This document shows positions 4,876 to 5,823 of a stretch of DNA of 5,823 nucleotides, one piece after another. This DNA is from Veillonella sp. (GTDB lineage Bacteria; Bacillota; Negativicutes; Veillonellales; Veillonellaceae), in the NCBI GenBank assembly GCA_019419725.1, contig DXZL01000032.1:1-5823 (forward strand). Reading direction: 5' to 3'. A program made the translations under genes and the position numbers. The notes under the pieces were generated by a model. It was not told the origin of the DNA. It searched no databases and saw nothing but the letters and a program-made list of their open reading frames with translations. Position 1 is the stretch's first letter. Each line of letters opens with the position of its first letter.

Positions 4876-5679
4876 TTATAATGTAAACCCAAATAGACGA
4901 GTCAAGAAGTTAGATTTTTGACCTACCCAACTAGAAGGAACAGTAGGATAGAATGTGCGATCAGCTAAAAGATCGCGCTCATTGAGATGAATATTTGGCA
5001 ACAAATCTTTTTTGTATGTACTGTCTAATTTAGAAATAGCTTCTACATACCCTTGATGCGCTTGTACATCACGTTCACTACAATAACCAGTGCCAAAGAA
5101 GTGAATTAATCCATTACGATATAGTTCGATTGCTCTATGATAATTAGCATTACTATGATTAAAGGATGCCATGTTACATTGAATTAAAATTCCTTTATCT
5201 ACCCATTCCAATAACTGTTCTGGTTTTATAAATAATTGGCGATGCGTTTCTACTTCACTAATGATAGGAACAATGCCCATATCTAGTAAGCTTAGCAACC
5301 ATGCATTAATATGGTGAACCTTACTATTTTCAGGTAATGCTACTAACATAAAATGGCTATTACCCAACAAATACTGATTGCGATGAGCAACGATATATTC
5401 AACCATTTCATCACAAAGTAAAACGCGAGCACCACTGTGAATAGTAACATCTACTTGTTGCTCACCTACCGCAAGTTTTACATCATTCAATGTTGTTTCC
5501 ATTTCATCCCAAGTATTCATATCCATAGATACTGTCACATCAGGTGTACTGAAAATATCTGTAATTCCTTGTTCAGCCAAGGATTTTATCATTTTTACTG
5601 ATTCTGCCATTGTTTGTGGCCCTTGAGGCCCTAACACAGCTGGCAAAATGCAACCATGTAAGTCAACCACGCGATTCAT
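4876..5679 (-). CDS. CpsB/YwqE-like PHP-domain protein with degraded metal site (probable pseudo-phosphatase)
   Basis: This 267-residue cytoplasmic protein has the layout of CpsB/CapC/YwqE manganese-dependent tyrosine-protein phosphatases, which act on bacterial tyrosine kinases controlling polysaccharide export. Family landmarks, in order: DLHGCILP (6-13, for D-I-H-S-H-I-L-P), MAES (24-27), STPD (44-47, for TPH), GARVLL (83-88, for GAE), MLVALP (111-116, for L-I-E-x), IVPIISE (136-142, for P-I-I-A-H), FFGTGYC (194-200, for A-S-D-A-H), and a tail ending FLTRLFGF, like YwqE. H8 and probably E26 remain, but the other expected ligands are C10, D47, R85, A114, E142, G198 and C200. Metal-dependent catalysis therefore looks lost while the reading frame is fully intact. 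A role as a binding or regulatory protein is inference; divergence to a different chemistry is possible. The ATG has GAAGGG 7 nt upstream (5687-5692). It is a single-gene unit with its own promoter and terminator. Confidence 0.75.
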   Translation of the reverse strand: MNRVVDLHGCILPAVLGPQGPQTMAESVKMIKSLAEQGITDIFSTPDVTVSMDMNTWDEMETTLNDVKLAVGEQQVDVTIHSGARVLLCDEMVEYIVAHRNQYLLGNSHFMLVALPENSKVHHINAWLLSLLDMGIVPIISEVETHRQLFIKPEQLLEWVDKGILIQCNMASFNHSNANYHRAIELYRNGLIHFFGTGYCSERDVQAHQGYVEAISKLDSTYKKDLLPNIHLNERDLLADRTFYPTVPSSWVGQKSNFLTRLFGFTL

Positions 5680-5773
5680 ATTCTTTCCCTTCTACTTACG
5701 ATTATCCCTTACAGAAATCGTTCCCTTTATAAAGTTCATGTTTATCTCATTTATTTTTCATTTTCTATTCATG

Positions 5774-5802
5774 ATTATATCAAGGGGAAAGTCGCTTGTA
5801 CA
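5774..5802 (-). promoter_or_regulatory. Extended -10 promoter of the PHP-domain gene
   Basis: On the minus strand, -10 TATAAT (5779-5774) is a perfect match, preceded by TGA as an extended -10. -35 TGTACA (5802-5797) lies at 17 bp and matches 4/6. The expected start is near 5767, giving a leader of about 88 nt. Confidence 0.7.
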
Positions 5803-5823
5803 GTGGTTTTTATATAAAAATAG

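Noticed and set aside
5807..5820. TTTTTATATAAAAA palindrome at the right edge
   Set aside because: Pure A/T, low complexity and truncated context; no basis for calling it an operator.

Overview
The window looks like chromosomal DNA of an anaerobic, didermic Negativicute, most probably an oral Veillonella. This rests on AT-rich sequence, an oxygen-sensitive class III ribonucleotide reductase, and a type V secretion adhesin start (ESPR signal peptide, which requires an outer membrane) beside Firmicute-style Shine-Dalgarno sites and intrinsic terminators. The genus assignment is inference from gene content and style, not from a search. Every gene I can support lies on the minus strand, so transcription runs from high to low coordinates.

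In order of transcription: (1) 5823-4815 is a single-gene unit. An extended -10 promoter (5774-5802) drives a 267-aa CpsB/YwqE-type PHP-domain protein (4876-5679) that has lost most of its metal ligands, and a strong terminator (4815-4872) closes it. (2) 4821-540 is the anaerobic dNTP-synthesis unit. A promoter carrying two NrdR-like boxes spaced 32 bp apart, a second promoter overlapping a perfect 24-bp palindrome, nrdD (2482-4632), an intergenic hairpin (2409-2439), nrdG (1840-2337), a CLC-type anion transporter gene starting 2 bp after the nrdG stop (599-1837), and a terminator (540-586). (3) 598-1 is a 400-bp regulatory stretch with a long hairpin, several dyads, five TCGATA/TATCGA hexamers and two candidate promoters. 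It leads into the first 66 codons of an ESPR-bearing autotransporter adhesin that runs off the left edge.

NrdG (radical SAM activase) puts the glycyl radical on NrdD, which reduces ribonucleoside triphosphates without oxygen; the NrdR boxes would tie this to dNTP/ATP status. Why a CLC transporter is translationally linked to nrdG is unclear. The PHP-fold protein resembles the tyrosine phosphatases that control capsule and polysaccharide kinases, but its active site is degraded, which suggests a binding or regulatory role.

I found no RNA genes, CRISPR arrays, prophage or insertion sequences. Nothing here amounts to a clearly new multi-gene system. The best leads are the degenerate PHP protein, the doubly controlled nrdD promoter and the structured upstream region of the adhesin.
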